A model generated the notes under the pieces. That model saw nothing but the letters and a program-made list of their open reading frames with translations, was not told where the DNA came from and ran no database searches. 64,000 nucleotides of DNA from Caballeronia sp. LZ062 (lineage in GTDB: Bacteria > Pseudomonadota > Gammaproteobacteria > Burkholderiales > Burkholderiaceae): assembly GCF_031450785.1 (NCBI RefSeq), contig NZ_JARTWB010000002.1:806001-870000 (forward strand), written 5' to 3'. The stretch's first letter is position 1. The number at the start of each line of letters is the position of its first letter. Below, in pieces: positions 47,623-59,524 of this stretch. Made by a program: the position numbers and the translations under genes.

Positions 47623-48306
47623 TTAGACCCGAGGGCCGCGGTCGAGGCGATAACGGCGCACATCGTAGGTCGTGATCCAGGCAGGCTTGTACACCGTGAT
47701 GAGAATGGTGAGCAGCCCGGTGAACAAGGCCTCACCGGCACCCAGCAACAGCGAACCGCGTGTGAACGCGGCCGGCACGTTGACGGCACCACCGACAAGC
47801 GCTGCCTCGAGCAGCACGGTCGCGCCGCAAGCAGCCGCGACCGCTGCGGCCGATACAACGAACCCGTGGCCCGCGATGAAGGTAAACAGATTGCGCGGTA
47901 GCCAGGCGTTGGATAGGCGCTGCAGAAGCGTCGAGACCGCGACGGGTACGGCTCCGAAGAGCAGATAGGTGATCGCGACCGATAGCCACGAGGCATCGAG
48001 CACCACGGCGGCCAGCCCCGTGCTCGCGGCGGTGCCGATGAGCGCGAGCCGCCAGTCGAACAGCGTGACCATCAGCGTGGCGCCAAGCAGGTGGATGACG
48101 GGTCCGTCATCGAACCATGCGTTGCATGCCCATAGCACCGTTACCGAAACGATCACGCCGAGCCACACGTGCTGCAGCGTGGCGTCCTGCAGGCGATTGA
48201 ACGGCCGCTGCACGAAGACGAGTGCGAGCAGCCCCGCGGCGACAATCCAACTGCCGACGGTCAGCCAAAGCGGTAGCGGTGTATAGAAGAACCCCATGCC
48301 TTGCAT
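47623..48306 (-). CDS. CbiM-like energy-coupling factor permease (orphan)
   Basis: 227 residues, about six membrane helices. The opening MGFFYTPLPLWL and the helical pattern with GHGFVVSAAAVAAACGA resemble diverged CbiM-family S-components that import cobalt or nickel, but the N-terminal His2-type metal ligand of true CbiM (MHIPDG) is absent. No ECF ATPase or CbiQ gene is near. Two in-frame ATGs (48306 and 48297) are possible and neither has a strong ribosome site. Transport of a metal is therefore only a suggestion. Confidence 0.7.
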   Translation of the reverse strand: MQGMGFFYTPLPLWLTVGSWIVAAGLLALVFVQRPFNRLQDATLQHVWLGVIVSVTVLWACNAWFDDGPVIHLLGATLMVTLFDWRLALIGTAASTGLAAVVLDASWLSVAITYLLFGAVPVAVSTLLQRLSNAWLPRNLFTFIAGHGFVVSAAAVAAACGATVLLEAALVGGAVNVPAAFTRGSLLLGAGEALFTGLLTILITVYKPAWITTYDVRRYRLDRGPRV

Positions 48307-48365
48307 ATTACTCGTTGCGTGTGAAACGTGTGCGCAATCAACGAACCCGGTTTCCGCGATTGTTG

Positions 48366-49175
48366 CTAGAACGACGCCTCGGGCTCCGCGGCCATCGGTA
48401 GCGAAGCGCCTTCCTGATCCTTGAGCGACGGATACTTCACGCGCCGCTTGCGCAGTGGAACGACGTTGGACTCGCCCGGTGTCGCGCGTACGGATTGCTG
48501 GGCATCGCTGCGCAGAATCTCCAGATACGAATTCTGTACGCCGTTGTAAATAGCGACCGCCGCCGCGCGATTCGTTGCGCCGAGTTGCTGGAAGATACTG
48601 GCGAGATGAATCTTGACGGTGCCTTCGCTGATGCCGAGCGTCTTGGCTATCATCTTGTTCGTGCTTCCCATGTGCACGCACCGCATGATCTGCTGCTGGC
48701 GCGGCGACAACGTCGGATGCACAGGCGCGCTGCTCGGCTGCGCGGCCATGGTTTGCTGTCGGCGAATCGGCAAGCTGCGGATGGGCGCGAGGTCAATGAC
48801 GTCCGGCGGAACATACTGACCGCCGATGAGAACCATCTCGAGCGCGCGAAGAATCAGAATGGGATCGAGGGTGCGAGGGATGACGCCCATCGCCCCTGCG
48901 CTCATGAGCATATAAACCTGTGCGGCTCCGGAGCGGTCCACCATGACGGCGGCGGGAACGGCGGGCGCGTTGGCGAGCAGCGCCTCGAGCTCGCTCATGC
49001 GCATGGTGTCTGCCCAGTCGATCACGATCATGCGAGCCTCGATACGCCTGAGTGCAGACGCGGCTTGCCGCCAGTCTTTCGCTTCGGTGAACTGCGCTTG
49101 ACGTGCAACCCGGCGCAGCAGTGTTTTGAGGCCCGCACGGCGCTCCGCGTCCGAACCCATGATGATTATTTTCAT
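48366..49175 (-). CDS. LuxR-type response regulator with degenerate receiver domain
   Basis: 269 residues. Residues 1-115 have the receiver fold (MKIIIMGSDAERRAGLK), with Asp53 retained in MIVIDWADTM, but the conserved Lys is Arg101 (VIPRT) and only one acid, Asp9, remains of the usual pair. Residues 150-210 are a LuxR/GerE helix-turn-helix: LSPRQQQIMRCVHMGSTNKM and GISEGTVKIHLASIFQQLGA. A 60-residue basic tail follows, which the NarL family does not usually have. No histidine kinase is adjacent. Phosphorylation-dependent control is doubtful. It precedes the CbiM-like gene by 59 bases. Confidence 0.85.
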   Translation of the reverse strand: MKIIIMGSDAERRAGLKTLLRRVARQAQFTEAKDWRQAASALRRIEARMIVIDWADTMRMSELEALLANAPAVPAAVMVDRSGAAQVYMLMSAGAMGVIPRTLDPILILRALEMVLIGGQYVPPDVIDLAPIRSLPIRRQQTMAAQPSSAPVHPTLSPRQQQIMRCVHMGSTNKMIAKTLGISEGTVKIHLASIFQQLGATNRAAAVAIYNGVQNSYLEILRSDAQQSVRATPGESNVVPLRKRRVKYPSLKDQEGASLPMAAEPEASF

Positions 49176-49311
49176 GCTTACCCTCGTTTCAATACATCCG
49201 ACGCCAACTCGCGACGGAACTGAACGCCAGCGAATGTCGGCGTCGGCGTGATATTGACAAACTTCTCGCGATTGCGCCCCCTATCCGAATGGCATAGGCG
49301 AAAAGCACAAA

Positions 49312-49331
49312 GCCCCGCGCGAGGGCGGGGC
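49312..49331 (-). terminator. Terminator of the DUF2863 gene
   Basis: GCCCCGC/GCGGGGC (49312-49318 with 49325-49331); on the minus strand it is followed by TTTGTGCTTTT. Confidence 0.75.
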
Positions 49332-49362
49332 CTTGTCGGCTGCTGGCGCGCATTTGCGCGCG

Positions 49363-50574
49363 TCAATGGAAGTGGGGTTGCGCGGGTTCCGCGTCCTCGG
49401 GCATCTCGGCGTGAACGATTTCGCCCAATGGATCGGCGTAGAGCGGAACGCCGCAGTCATCGCAAAATTCTGGCTCGAAGCGTCCCGCATGGCGGCGGAC
49501 GTCGGTGACGCCAGACTTTCTCAGCAACTCCACGATCTCTTCGATCGGACCTTCGGCCCCTTCGAGTTCGGCTTCGTCGTTTAGGCCGGCCTCACCGTTC
49601 TCGCGCCCGTATAGGGGCCAAACGACGCCGTAGATGACGTCGTTGCTGCCGCGACGGGTGAATCCAATGCGATATTCATCGATACGGCGCTCGCCGAAGC
49701 CCGCGATCACTGCGCGCAATTCCTGCGGCCCGGTGCCGAGCGTGTCGGAGAGATAGCGAACTGCGGTGCGCACGGTGTGTGGACGTACCTGCTCGTCGGC
49801 ATCTCGACATGCCGAATAGTAGGCGTCCGGCAACAAGCACTCGAATTCGCAGCCGGGGAGAATTGTTGCGAAGCTCGCCCCACCCTGGCTCGCCCACTGT
49901 TCCAGGCATTGAGCGCGCTCTATGCGTGTGCCGTTTTCGTCCTCCTGCCAGCGAAAGAATGCCGCGCCTGCCGGGACAATGGCGACCGCGAGCAAGAAGC
50001 GCGGGTCGGCAAGGATGGGCGACGTTTCCGGCAAGTCGGCCAGGTTCATGCGCGCGGCGGCGCCGCCCAGAGCCGTCTGCGTCAATTGTTGCGCAAGACG
50101 CGCGGTGTCCACGTGATGGCGCGGCAACTGGTCGATGCTGTACAGATAGGGCGCCACCGCGATGCGCGCGCCGGCGGCCAGCACGTGCGCCTGCAACTGT
50201 GTGCGGAGGGCGTCGACAGTGTCGCTCTTGAGTGTCCCGGACGGGATCGCGTAGCGCGTCCATGCGAGCACCGGCGCCGCGATCAGGAGCGACTCGTGCG
50301 GCACGCCGTCTATGTCGATTCTGAACGACTCGCTGTGCGTCTCCGCCATGTCGGCCAACGCGCCATAAGCGTCGGGGTGATTCTGCTGAAGGTGATCCAG
50401 CGCAGCGTCGAGCGTGGTTTGATTGCCGTTGCGCACTAGTTTAGCGATGAGTGTGTCGAGGCGGGCTTCCCAGAAGCGGTCCTCGACGCGGCTGCCCGAG
50501 GCGAAAAGCGCGAGAGAGAGACCGACGAGCTTGTCCGCGTCTGGAGGAATACGTTTAGCGGTTCGCGTGCGCAT
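49363..50574 (-). CDS. DUF2863 family protein
   Basis: 403 residues, no signal peptide or membrane helix. Opens MRTRTAKRIPPDADKLVGLS and SGSRVEDRFWEARLD, the signature of DUF2863, a family I know only from betaproteobacteria. A C-terminal FCDDCGVPLYADPLGEIVH segment looks like a small metal-binding knuckle (Cys-X2-Cys). Function unknown. It is transcribed away from the rRNA operon and has its own terminator. Confidence 0.82.
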   Translation of the reverse strand: MRTRTAKRIPPDADKLVGLSLALFASGSRVEDRFWEARLDTLIAKLVRNGNQTTLDAALDHLQQNHPDAYGALADMAETHSESFRIDIDGVPHESLLIAAPVLAWTRYAIPSGTLKSDTVDALRTQLQAHVLAAGARIAVAPYLYSIDQLPRHHVDTARLAQQLTQTALGGAAARMNLADLPETSPILADPRFLLAVAIVPAGAAFFRWQEDENGTRIERAQCLEQWASQGGASFATILPGCEFECLLPDAYYSACRDADEQVRPHTVRTAVRYLSDTLGTGPQELRAVIAGFGERRIDEYRIGFTRRGSNDVIYGVVWPLYGRENGEAGLNDEAELEGAEGPIEEIVELLRKSGVTDVRRHAGRFEPEFCDDCGVPLYADPLGEIVHAEMPEDAEPAQPHFH

Positions 50575-50857
50575 ATCAATACAGGTTTATGGGGCAGAGA
50601 ACCTTTTATTGTAGTCGCTCGGCAGGCTGTTTTTCTCGATGCCCGCGTCGTCTGCTCTGACGGACGGGCCGCCGCGTGCTCCGCCGCGTACCGAAAGCGA
50701 TAAATGTTCCGTGGCCCCTTGCGGTTGGCGCCGGCATTCACTAGAATCCCGTTCCTTCGCGATTCATTGAACGCGAAGGAAGCGGGAGTGGCGGTCTGGC
50801 GGTGAGCTTGGAAAGTATCCCAGGCGCGGTTGACGAGTGAAATGCTTCAAAAACTTG
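50575..50857. other. Gap between DUF2863 and the rRNA promoter
   Basis: No gene is supported. 50752-50761 and 50772-50781 form a perfect 10-bp inverted repeat (TTCCTTCGCG) with a ten-base loop and no T run. TACAAT on the minus strand (50623-50618) could be the -10 of the DUF2863 gene. Confidence 0.4.
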
Positions 50858-50886
50858 TTGACACTGACCGAAACGACGTACATAAT
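50858..50886 (+). promoter_or_regulatory. rRNA operon promoter
   Basis: TTGACA (50858-50863), 17-base spacer, CATAAT (50881-50886), with an A/T-rich upstream stretch (CAAAAACTTG) like an UP element. The transcript leader is about 290 bases. Confidence 0.85.
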
Positions 50887-50975
50887 CTCGTTTCTCTGCT
50901 GCTGATGCAGCGACGCAAGACGAAGCGGTGCTGAGAGAAGTTCTTGGTGCGGCGAAGCAGGAAGTCTTGGCGGAT

Positions 50976-50988
50976 TGCTCTTTAAAAA
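50976..50988 (+). promoter_or_regulatory. rrn boxA antitermination site
   Basis: TGCTCTTTAAAAA at 50976-50988, close to the consensus TGCTCTTTAACAA, in the 16S leader. It binds the Nus complex that prevents early termination in rRNA operons. Confidence 0.85.
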
Positions 50989-50991
50989 CTA

Positions 50992-51014
50992 ACAGCCGAT
51001 AAGTGTGGGCGCTT
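50992..51014 (+). other. 16S processing stem, left arm
   Basis: These 23 bases (ACAGCCGATAAGTGTGGGCG...) are complementary to 52738-52760 with one G-U pair and one mismatch. The two arms enclose 16S and form the duplex that RNase III cuts. Confidence 0.85.
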
Positions 51015-51183
51015 GATGGCGAGTGCGGTTGTGGTTCTTCGGAATCGCGGCATAAGCAAAAGTATCAAGAGTCTCACACGAAGTATCAGAGGAAGGTTTA
51101 TCTGTCGAAAGACGGATTAATCATCGTCAGTACGTTGAGTGAGCGACCGGTTTCTAACGGAACCGAAAACAGTAACAGGTATT

Positions 51184-52715
<1,532 letters not shown>

Positions 52716-52737
52716 CTCGAGCTTCGCACACCAAGTT

Positions 52738-52760
52738 AAGCGCTCACGCTTATCGGCTGT
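52738..52760 (+). other. 16S processing stem, right arm
   Basis: Pairs with 50992-51014 across the 16S gene; see left arm. Confidence 0.85.
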
Positions 52761-52778
52761 GGTTTAGAAACAGGCTAA

Positions 52779-52855
52779 GGGTCTGTAGCTCAGTCGGTTA
52801 GAGCACCGTCTTGATAAGGCGGGGGTCGTTGGTTCGAATCCAACCAGACCCACCA
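52779..52855 (+). tRNA. tRNA-Ile(GAT)
   Basis: 77 nt with encoded CCA. Acceptor GGGTCTG/CAGACCC, anticodon GAT at 52813-52815, T-loop GTTCGAATC. Located in the 16S-23S spacer. Confidence 0.98.
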
Positions 52856-52898
52856 CCCTAACAAGTGCTGACCGAGCTCATACTCAAGTCAGGCATAC

Positions 52899-52974
52899 GG
52901 GGGATTAGCTCAGCTGGGAGAGCACCTGCTTTGCAAGCAGGGGGTCGTCGGTTCGATCCCGTCATCCTCCACCA
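52899..52974 (+). tRNA. tRNA-Ala(TGC)
   Basis: 76 nt with encoded CCA. Anticodon TGC at 52932-52934, T-loop GTTCGATCC; the acceptor stem GGGGGAT pairs with ATCCTCC including one G-U pair. Second tRNA of the 16S-23S spacer; the remaining spacer (52975-53257) holds only precursor sequence. Confidence 0.97.
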
Positions 52975-53242
52975 ATCTTCAATGCCTAGCGTTCACGAGC
53001 AGTGAATGTTAAGCATTGGCGATTGTAGCCAGTTGATGTCGAAGGCAACGAAGTACGCTTATCGGCTAAACGTTCTTTAACAATCAGGAAGAAGTAGTAA
53101 AGAGATTATCTGAAAGCACTTAGAGATGGGTGCGAGTAGGGTAGTCAGGGTAGTGATTGTATCAAGTATGAAAAGTGATCTTAATGATGACTTGGAATAC
53201 GGCACAACGCGAATACTCAGCCTATGACAGAGGTGTCGCGAG

Positions 53243-53257
53243 ACACACTCGTTATAG

Positions 53258-53264
<7 letters not shown>
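53243..53264 (+). other. 23S processing stem, left arm
   Basis: 22 bases complementary to 56131-56152 with one mismatch and one G-U pair; includes helix 1 of 23S (GGTCAAG/CTTGATC) and extends into the flanks for RNase III. Confidence 0.8.
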
Positions 53265-56139
<2,875 letters not shown>

Positions 56140-56279
56140 ATAACCAGTGTGTTTTACATCACCCCATTAGCAGGTGCCACTGGTCGAGTAACAGCGTGTG
56201 CGACAATCGCCACCCGAATTCACTACTACTTCTTCCCCGATTGGTCGTCGCGCCCCAAACGCGAGACGACATCCCCTCA

Positions 56280-56396
56280 TGCCTGATGACCATAGCGAGT
56301 CGGTCCCACCCCTTCCCATCCCGAACAGGACCGTGAAACGACTCCACGCCGATGATAGTGCGGATTGCCCGTGTGAAAGTAGGTAATCGTCAGGCT
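56280..56396 (+). rRNA. rrf: 5S ribosomal RNA
   Basis: About 115 nt; terminal GCCTGA pairs with TCAGGC, and CCCATCCCGAACAGG is the loop-C region. The 23S-5S spacer is 140 bases with no tRNA. Confidence 0.93.
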
Positions 56397-56410
56397 CCTC
56401 ATGCCAAAAC

Positions 56411-56441
56411 AAAAACCCCACCCCAAAAAGGTGGGGTTTTT
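56411..56441 (+). terminator. rRNA operon terminator
   Basis: 12-bp stem AAAAACCCCACC/GGTGGGGTTTTT with a seven-base loop, fifteen bases after 5S. Confidence 0.92.
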
Positions 56442-56740
56442 GCGTTGGGTTCTCGAGAGAAACACTTCTCCACCTCCCTCTCAAGGTCCTGCGGACCGTC
56501 CCGCCTCCATTCACGACGCACCCCGAAATTCTCTATAAACGCACAGCAGGCATCAGCAGCTGTTTCGCGATGGCGTGAGCGGATTCTGCATCCGACAGAC
56601 GGGAATTCATGGGTGCCGTACTTTCACTATCCGACTTTGGAACTGACATCGCGCCTGCCGCAGCAGTCGTGGCAAGGCGAACAGTTCACCCCTTCGCATT
56701 CAGGCGTCGTTGCGAGCGGCTATCGAATGCTGGATCTGCC

Positions 56741-56923
56741 GTTGCCGTCACGGTGCGCCAGCGTCCGGGCACGGCGAACCGCACAATCTTCGTCTCGATC
56801 GAGGACGAAGCCGGCGCGATCCACGTGATCGTCTAACCGGGGCTCGTCGTGAAGCAGCGCAAGGTGCTGCTCGGCGCGTCGCTGCTCGGGCGGCTTGCCG
56901 CGTCGAGCAGCGACTTTCACTGA
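56741..56923 (+). pseudogene. dnaE2: Remnant of error-prone DNA polymerase gene dnaE2 (imuC), C-terminal end
   Basis: Read in one frame from 56747, the DNA gives VTVRQRPGTANRTIFVSIED, then EAGAIHVIV, a stop where the family has Trp (VIVWPGL), PGLVVKQRKVLLGASLLG, and RLAASSSDFH before a final stop. This matches the OB-fold end of DnaE2, with a TAA inside, about thirty residues deleted between two LLG positions, and no N-terminal part in the window; upstream sequence back to 56446 has no clear homology. The intact gene is part of the SOS mutagenesis system (imuA-imuB-dnaE2). Confidence 0.75.
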
Positions 56924-56926
56924 GCA

Positions 56927-57865
56927 TCACAGCAACGGCAGCGCCGGATAATGGGCGAGCAACCGTGCGATTGCCATATCGAATGGCGTGCGCTGCCCGA
57001 TGCCGAGCGCCTCCAGGCGGCCCGAGTCGAGATGGCAATCGCGCGGGCGCGGCGTCGCGTCGGTCGGTTCGCGCTGCGCGACGAGCTTCGCGTCCATCTT
57101 CAGCACGCGCGCGATGCGTTCAGCGATATCGAACTTGGTCATCGGCTCGTCGCCGGACCACTGCGTGATGCCGGAAATCGTCGCGCCGCGCGCGTGGTGT
57201 TCGAGCATGCCGCGAATCACCACCGCGACGTCCGGTGTGTAAGTCGGATAGCGTGTCGCCCAGGCATCCATCGATGCTGGCGGGCTTGCTGTATCGGCGG
57301 ATGCGACGATCGCGGGCGTCAAACTCGTCACTGCCGATTCGTTCCAGTCGACGACCGGTCCGTAAAGCAGCGGCAGACGCAGCACGCACGAGCGCGGGTC
57401 GGATTCGAGCAGTGCCCGCTCGCCGTCCAGCTTGCTCCGGCCGTAGGCGTTCAGCGGCGCGGGCGTGTCGTCGGGAAAGTAGGGCGCGGACGTGCCGTCG
57501 AAAACGTAGTCGGTCGAAATCGACAGCACCCACGCGCCGAGCGCGCGCGCTTGCTCGCCGATGACGCGCACGGCGTCCACATTCAGTGCGCGCGCGAGCG
57601 ACGGGTCGTTTTCGCAGACGTCCGGCCGACGCTCCGCTGCCGCGATGACGACTGCATCCGGCGCTTCGCGGCGCAGGAACGCGCGCACGGAATCGCGATC
57701 GCAGATATCGAGCGGCACGCTGTTCGCATCCCCACGCCGATGCGCCGTACGCACGACGCGCCAGTCCGCTGCCGCTGCGACCCCGGCGAGTTCGGCCGCG
57801 ACCGCGCGCCCCACAAGACCGGACGCGCCAATCAGCGCGACCGTGAAGCGTTTGGCGCCCGTCAT
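56927..57865 (-). CDS. SDR family oxidoreductase, RmlD-like
   Basis: 312 residues, Rossmann fold. VALIGASGLVGRAVAAEL binds NAD(P); ISTDYVFDG and NAYGRSKLDGE carry the Ser/Thr-Tyr-Lys catalytic set; the C-terminal half has the substrate domain seen in dTDP-4-dehydrorhamnose reductases. No other rhamnose genes are near, so the substrate is open. The start at 57865 overlaps the copZ stop (ATGA), so it is translated with the copper chaperone, an odd partner. Confidence 0.82.
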   Translation of the reverse strand: MTGAKRFTVALIGASGLVGRAVAAELAGVAAAADWRVVRTAHRRGDANSVPLDICDRDSVRAFLRREAPDAVVIAAAERRPDVCENDPSLARALNVDAVRVIGEQARALGAWVLSISTDYVFDGTSAPYFPDDTPAPLNAYGRSKLDGERALLESDPRSCVLRLPLLYGPVVDWNESAVTSLTPAIVASADTASPPASMDAWATRYPTYTPDVAVVIRGMLEHHARGATISGITQWSGDEPMTKFDIAERIARVLKMDAKLVAQREPTDATPRPRDCHLDSGRLEALGIGQRTPFDMAIARLLAHYPALPLL

Positions 57866-58068
57866 GCCGAAGCGGTGCGCACGACGGTATAGCCAGCTTC
57901 GTCGATGGCGTCTTTCAACGCCTGCTCCGTCTGCGCGGATTCCACAGTTACCCGGCCGTGCTCCAGATCGACGCGAACTTGCGCCTGCGGATCGATTTCC
58001 TGAATGGAGCGCGTCACGGCCGCGACGCAATGCTGGCAGCTCATGCCCTCAACTTCAAATTCCGTCAT
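57862..58068 (-). CDS. copZ: Heavy-metal-associated copper chaperone, CopZ-like
   Basis: 68 residues, a single HMA domain. The metal site is EGMSCQHC with Cys11 and Cys14 (CxxC). Such proteins carry Cu(I) to the copper-exporting ATPase and the regulator. GAGG precedes the ATG at 58068. It is divergent from cueR across a 93-base promoter region and lies in the same transcript as the SDR gene. No copper ATPase gene is in the window. Confidence 0.88.
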   Translation of the reverse strand: MTEFEVEGMSCQHCVAAVTRSIQEIDPQAQVRVDLEHGRVTVESAQTEQALKDAIDEAGYTVVRTASA

Positions 58069-58110
58069 GTCGTTTTCCTCTTGAAATGAATGCGAGTATC
58101 TACATCGTAT

Positions 58111-58131
58111 ACCTTGCCACGATTGGAAGGT
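58111..58131. promoter_or_regulatory. CueR-type operator between copZ and cueR
   Basis: ACCTTGC-N7-GGAAGGT, one mismatch from the CueR dyad ACCTTCC-N7-GGAAGGT. It lies between a -35 (TATACC) and a -10 (TAGAGT, 58133-58138) spaced 19 bases apart on the plus strand, and between TACACC and TACGAT, also 19 apart, on the minus strand. The 19-base spacing is the mark of MerR-family promoters, so it can serve both genes. Confidence 0.8.
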
Positions 58132-58161
58132 GTAGAGTCGGTCGAAAATGGAGAAAACGCG

Positions 58162-58548
58162 ATGAACATTGGGGAAGCGGCGCGCGCGTCGGGCGTCACG
58201 GCGAAAATGATCCGCTACTACGAGAGCGTCGGGCTGCTGAGTCCGGTCGGACGAACGTCGTCTGGGTATCGCGTCTATGGGGAGCAAGAAGTACACGCGC
58301 TGCGTTTCGTCCGGCAGGCGCGGCGCCTCGGATTTCTCGTGGAAGACATCCGCAAGTTGCTGGCGCTGTGGCATGACCGGACGCGGGCGAGCGCCGAGGT
58401 GAAGGCGATTGCGCTGGAACACGTCGCAGAACTCGACCGCCGTATTGCCGAACTGACAGACATGCGCGACACGCTTTCGCACCTGGCAAAGCATTGCCAT
58501 GGAGACGAGCGTCCGGATTGCCCGATACTGGACAAACTGGCGCAGTGA
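58162..58548 (+). CDS. cueR: MerR-family copper-responsive regulator CueR
   Basis: 128 residues. N-terminal winged helix: MNIGEAARASGVTAKMIRYY and GLLSPVGRTSSGYRVYG; then the dimerisation helix, and C-terminal CHGDERPDC with Cys112 and Cys120, the two Cu(I) ligands at the same positions as in E. coli CueR. It activates copper-export genes by twisting DNA at promoters with long spacers. The start at 58162 follows the operator. Confidence 0.9.
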   Translation: MNIGEAARASGVTAKMIRYYESVGLLSPVGRTSSGYRVYGEQEVHALRFVRQARRLGFLVEDIRKLLALWHDRTRASAEVKAIALEHVAELDRRIAELTDMRDTLSHLAKHCHGDERPDCPILDKLAQ

Positions 58549-58630
58549 ATGCACCGGAACGGTGCTCAACAAGACGGCGAATCGTTTTATTCTCCAAAAT
58601 CAACGGCCTAGGTGCTTCTGCTTCCTGCAC

Positions 58631-58726
58631 CATTCCGAAACGGAATGCACGCCATGCGAGCATTTCACTCACGCGGCGCTGATGCTTTCGCTATAATGCG
58701 GGTTATCCCTAACGAGGGTTATCCCT
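58631..58726 (+). promoter_or_regulatory. Promoter of the DUF3563 gene with paired repeats
   Basis: TATAAT at 58692-58697 is the -10; no good -35 is seen. Immediately after it, GGGTTATCCCT occurs twice (58700-58710, 58716-58726), a 16-base period covering the expected start. Upstream, CATTCCG-AAA-CGGAATG is a perfect dyad at 58631-58647. Both look like binding sites of unknown regulators. Confidence 0.55.
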
Positions 58727-58769
58727 GACCCGAGCCGCCAGGGGACAGCACCATTCTCTGGAGAACTTC

Positions 58770-58916
58770 ATGTTTGCAATCCTTCTCGAAAAGCTCAGCA
58801 TCTGGTTTGAAGCCGCCGAACAACGCCGCCGCGAAGAATATCTCGCGCAATCGTCGGATGTTGTCCAGCTTGAGAAGCGTATCCGTTCGCTCGAAAACAA
58901 CGGCTACAACATCTGA
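58770..58916 (+). CDS. DUF3563 family microprotein
   Basis: 48 residues, below the size that gene finders often keep. MFAILLEKLSIWFEAAEQRR followed by REEYLAQSSDVVQLEKRIRSL matches DUF3563, a family of small Burkholderiaceae proteins. An N-terminal hydrophobic/amphipathic helix is followed by a charged helix; peripheral membrane binding or self-association is possible. TGGAGA lies five bases before the ATG. Function unknown. Strong promoter and terminator around it argue for real, perhaps abundant, expression. Confidence 0.85.
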   Translation: MFAILLEKLSIWFEAAEQRRREEYLAQSSDVVQLEKRIRSLENNGYNI

Positions 58917-58957
58917 GGCCTGAGCCTCTGCACATAATCAGCGCCGGATGTTGAACG

Positions 58958-58980
58958 AAAGCCCCGCAATGCGGGGCTTT
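58958..58980. terminator. Terminator between DUF3563 and DUF305 genes
   Basis: Perfect 10-bp stem AAAGCCCCGC/GCGGGGCTTT with an AAT loop; works on both strands between convergent genes, though the T runs are short. Confidence 0.8.
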
Positions 58981-59026
58981 GTCGTTACAGCAGGCGTGCT
59001 TCGCGCGACGCGGCCGCGCGTCACTC

Positions 59027-59428
59027 CTACGGATGGCTCGCGAGCCACCGCTTCATAAAGGCGATCTCTTTCTCCTGCGCAGCGATGATCTCCTTCGCCA
59101 GTTTGCGCAATTTCGCGTCCTTGCCGTACTTCAACTCGACTTTCGCCATTTCGATCGCGCCTTCATGGTGCGGAGTCATGTGCGCGACGAAATCACGGTC
59201 GGCGTTCCCTGTATAGGGAATGCCCGCCATCCCCGCCATCATCGCTTTGTCGGCGGCCTCAAATGCGGCGGTCGACGGCGCGTCCGCTGCCTGCGCAGTG
59301 CCGTGCTCCAGTTCCATGCCGGGCATGGAGCCGTGCGAAGCCGCTGAAGTCTGCGCAAAACCGCATACGCTGCACGATACGGTGAAGACAGCGAGAATCG
59401 CGCGCAACAGCTTCGATGTTGACTTCAT
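59027..59428 (-). CDS. Exported DUF305 protein, CopM-like
   Basis: 133 residues. Signal peptide (ending near GFA) followed by a Met/His-rich segment (HGSMPGMELEH) and the DUF305 ferritin-like four-helix motif HMTPHHEGAIEMAK. DUF305 proteins such as CopM bind copper in the periplasm. Position close to cueR and copZ supports a copper role here, but it has a separate promoter. Confidence 0.85.
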   Translation of the reverse strand: MKSTSKLLRAILAVFTVSCSVCGFAQTSAASHGSMPGMELEHGTAQAADAPSTAAFEAADKAMMAGMAGIPYTGNADRDFVAHMTPHHEGAIEMAKVELKYGKDAKLRKLAKEIIAAQEKEIAFMKRWLASHP

Positions 59429-59524
59429 GAGATCTCCGGAAGCAGGTTATGTATTCGAGCGCCTAGCCTAAAGCTTTCCACCGGGTTAAGGTATAGCCGT
59501 TTCGTCTACCGAATTGAGCAATCG

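Noticed and set aside
56352..56828. A 158-codon frame running from 5S through the terminator
   Set aside because: It begins in 5S rRNA and crosses the terminator; only its end overlaps the dnaE2 remnant, which reads in another frame.
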